Assembly (NCBI GenBank): GCA_045653425.1
Contig: JAZOLU010000030.1
Coordinates: 1 to 21,471, forward strand
Source: RGIG3009 sp045653425
GTDB lineage: Bacteria > Bacillota > Clostridia > Oscillospirales > Acutalibacteraceae
DNA length: 21,471 nt
Direction: 5' to 3'
Made by a program: the position numbers and the translations under genes
In this document: positions 20,147 through 21,471 of the stretch, in pieces
Position numbering within the stretch: position 1 is the stretch's first letter
Layout: every line of letters begins with the position of its first letter
The notes under the pieces: model-generated
Told to the model about the DNA's origin: nothing
The model's input: the letters and a program-made list of their open reading frames with translations, nothing else
Database searches by the model: none

Positions 20147-21198
20147 CAAGAGAGGAAGCAAAAAGAAAACTTGATACTGTTATAAATAAGAGCAGAGTGC
20201 ATCTGTATAAACCTATTCAAATAGCAGAAATACTCTATCATCAAAGAACGGTCAATTCTAATCTTGATCTGCTTGATTTAGAAAGTTATCGAACCAAGAG
20301 CAGGAAATGGAGAGATGTTGTTTCTGCTGAATTGCTCGGTGCAGTATGTTCCAGTTCGGCACGATTCCAAGATGACCTTTTTAATGAAAATGCAGTACCG
20401 CCAGAGGCTTTGTATGTTTTAGGTCAAGAAAATCTCCGTACTGGTGGAGCGGTTGAATCGTACATATATAGCAAGTTTGATAATAAACACGAACAGCTTG
20501 AGGATGCTCTGTTATATTGTTTAGCATCTACACCTGCAGAGTTTAATGTTCGCCAATTACTTGATTCTTTTTGGAATGAGGCAGGTCTTAAACGTAGCAT
20601 CGATAAGGTATATGAAATCATCGTTTATTCGTTGTTTGATACGCTTGTAAAACAACTTGAAATGACCGTTGATATATCTGTCAGTGAAAGCAAAATTGAC
20701 CTGCTCCAAGAGTTTGAGGAGTTTGCTCAAAAAGTAATGTGTCTTGATTGCAACAATCTGGCGCATAGCGATTCTGCCCATGTGTATCGTGTTGGCGTTG
20801 CTAATGCGGCTGATAGGGGTCTGGATATGTATAGCAACTGGGGTCCTGCTATCCAGATAAAACACCTTGTTTTGTCTGAGGAATTAGCAGAATCCATTGT
20901 CGATTCCGTTAGTAGTGATAGAATTGTTATTGTCTGTAAGGCAGCAGAAAGTGGTCTTATTGTTTCACTACTCAACCAGATAGGTTGGAAATCAAAAATC
21001 CAAAGTGTTGTAACCGAAGATGATTTGGTAGAGTGGTACGAAAAAGCACTTCGAGGCACTTATGCCGAAACAATGGGAACACAACTCCTTGAAACAATGT
21101 GCGAACAAATCAACCTTGAGTTTCCATCTATTGAGCAAGGTCGAGGGATTATATCCGAGCGAAATTATCGCAATATTACGGATGAGTTTTGGAAATAA
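20143..21198 (+). CDS. HaeII-family type II restriction endonuclease
   Basis: A 351-residue protein whose ATG overlaps the methyltransferase stop (ATGA). The N-terminus SRVHLYKPIQIAEILYHQR, then SRKWRDVVSAELLG and SSARFQDDLFNENAVPPEAL, fit the HaeII restriction endonuclease family as I recall it, including length. The C-terminal half contains DRGLDMYSNWGPAIQIKHL, whose D...QIK arrangement may be the PD-(D/E)XK-type active site, and RIVIVCKAAE. HaeII cuts RGCGCY, so that is the predicted specificity, but specificity within a family can vary. Its position directly after a cytosine-5 methyltransferase supports the role independently of the family match. Confidence 0.75.
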   Translation: MTREEAKRKLDTVINKSRVHLYKPIQIAEILYHQRTVNSNLDLLDLESYRTKSRKWRDVVSAELLGAVCSSSARFQDDLFNENAVPPEALYVLGQENLRTGGAVESYIYSKFDNKHEQLEDALLYCLASTPAEFNVRQLLDSFWNEAGLKRSIDKVYEIIVYSLFDTLVKQLEMTVDISVSESKIDLLQEFEEFAQKVMCLDCNNLAHSDSAHVYRVGVANAADRGLDMYSNWGPAIQIKHLVLSEELAESIVDSVSSDRIVIVCKAAESGLIVSLLNQIGWKSKIQSVVTEDDLVEWYEKALRGTYAETMGTQLLETMCEQINLEFPSIEQGRGIISERNYRNITDEFWK

Positions 21199-21325
21199 AT
21201 CATAACCACCGGCCGTGCCGGTGGTATGCACTGCCCCCTTAGGGCATAATGCCGGCCGGGCCTATAGGCCCGCCGAAAGATTTGCCAACCGCAACACTTT
21301 CACCGGCTGCCCCTAAAGGGGCTTT
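21199..21325. mobile_element. Hairpin-rich end of an IS200/IS605-type element
   Basis: Several strong hairpins follow each other: ACCACCGGC-CGT-GCCGGTGGT (21205-21225), TGCCC/GGGCA (21232-21246), GGGCC-TATA-GGCCC (21258-21271) and GCCCC-TAAA-GGGGC (21309-21322). Subterminal imperfect palindromes are typical of IS200/IS605 ends, which transpose as single strands. The transposase C-terminus follows on the minus strand. The element would begin about 5 bases after the endonuclease stop. The exact end was not determined. Confidence 0.65.
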
Positions 21326-21469
21326 TTATCTGCCTTCTTTTACCTGCTGACCCGTGAACGGGTCAATATATTCTTTCATTGTCATCTGATCGCTCGATAT
21401 ATCTTCTTGCAATTGATTTCGGATATATTCTTGTATCTGCTTTTTATTGCGTCCCACCGTGTCTACGTA
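21326..21469 (-). CDS. tnpA: IS200/IS605-family transposase TnpA, C-terminal part only
   Basis: The last 47 codons are visible; the gene continues past the right edge. The peptide includes YVDTVGRNKKQIQEYIRNQL and MKEYIDPFTGQQVKEGR then TAA. YVDTVG followed by a helix ending IxNQL, and a C-terminal DPF motif, fit the end of Y1/HUH TnpA transposases in Clostridia. The catalytic Tyr and HUH motif lie outside the window. The adjoining hairpins support the call. Confidence 0.75.
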   Translation of the reverse strand, partial: YVDTVGRNKKQIQEYIRNQLQEDISSDQMTMKEYIDPFTGQQVKEGR

Positions 21470-21471
21470 AT

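Overview
The window looks like chromosomal DNA of a gut-type Clostridia, probably Oscillospirales/Ruminococcaceae. The evidence is Gram-positive sigma-A promoters and strong AAGGAGG ribosome sites, lipoproteins with long poly-threonine linkers, a long SecA with a zinc-binding tail, and an LTA-synthase-type enzyme. Taxonomy is inferred from gene style only. A GC-rich housekeeping backbone (about 2.2-7.4 kb and 9.2-19.0 kb) is broken by three AT-rich accessory blocks (1-2.0 kb, 7.4-9.2 kb and 19.1 kb to the right edge).

Left accessory block (1-2000). A gene leaving the left edge on the minus strand has a 9-codon leader ORF, and a perfect 14-bp inverted repeat that would hide its ribosome site. 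This is the layout of a translational attenuator. Next come a small membrane protein and a zinc-ribbon membrane protein (minus), a divergent Cro/CI-type regulator (plus), and a four-helix-bundle (S23/Avd-like) gene. That gene abuts an array of about 13 short DNA hairpins, five of them identical, ending at the terminator of a tRNA-Gly(GCC). The gene plus its array is the best candidate for an undescribed system.

First backbone segment (2.2-7.4 kb): a PrsA/SurA-like lipoprotein, a Thr-rich lipoprotein downstream of a DUF1015 gene, a divergent lipoprotein with an NlpC/P60 fold that lacks its catalytic Cys and His, and the ATPase YchF.

Second accessory block (7.4-9.2 kb): an XRE regulator overlapping a nucleotidyltransferase-fold gene, a likely toxin-antitoxin or defence pair. 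A degenerate copy of the ychF start lies 18 bases after the secA stop, so the block probably inserted at the 5' end of ychF and split an ancestral secA-ychF pair.

Second backbone segment (9.2-19.0 kb): secA; a three-gene surface operon (small protein, LamG-domain membrane protein, secreted membrane-anchored partner); an LTA-synthase-family enzyme coupled to a diacylglycerol kinase (the two are expected to make a glycerol-phosphate polymer and recycle its lipid by-product); a 175-bp imperfect palindrome; and a cation/proton antiporter.

Right accessory block: a cytosine-5 DNA methyltransferase overlapping by 4 bases a HaeII-like restriction endonuclease, then the hairpin-rich end and C-terminal codons of an IS200/IS605-type transposase running off the right edge.
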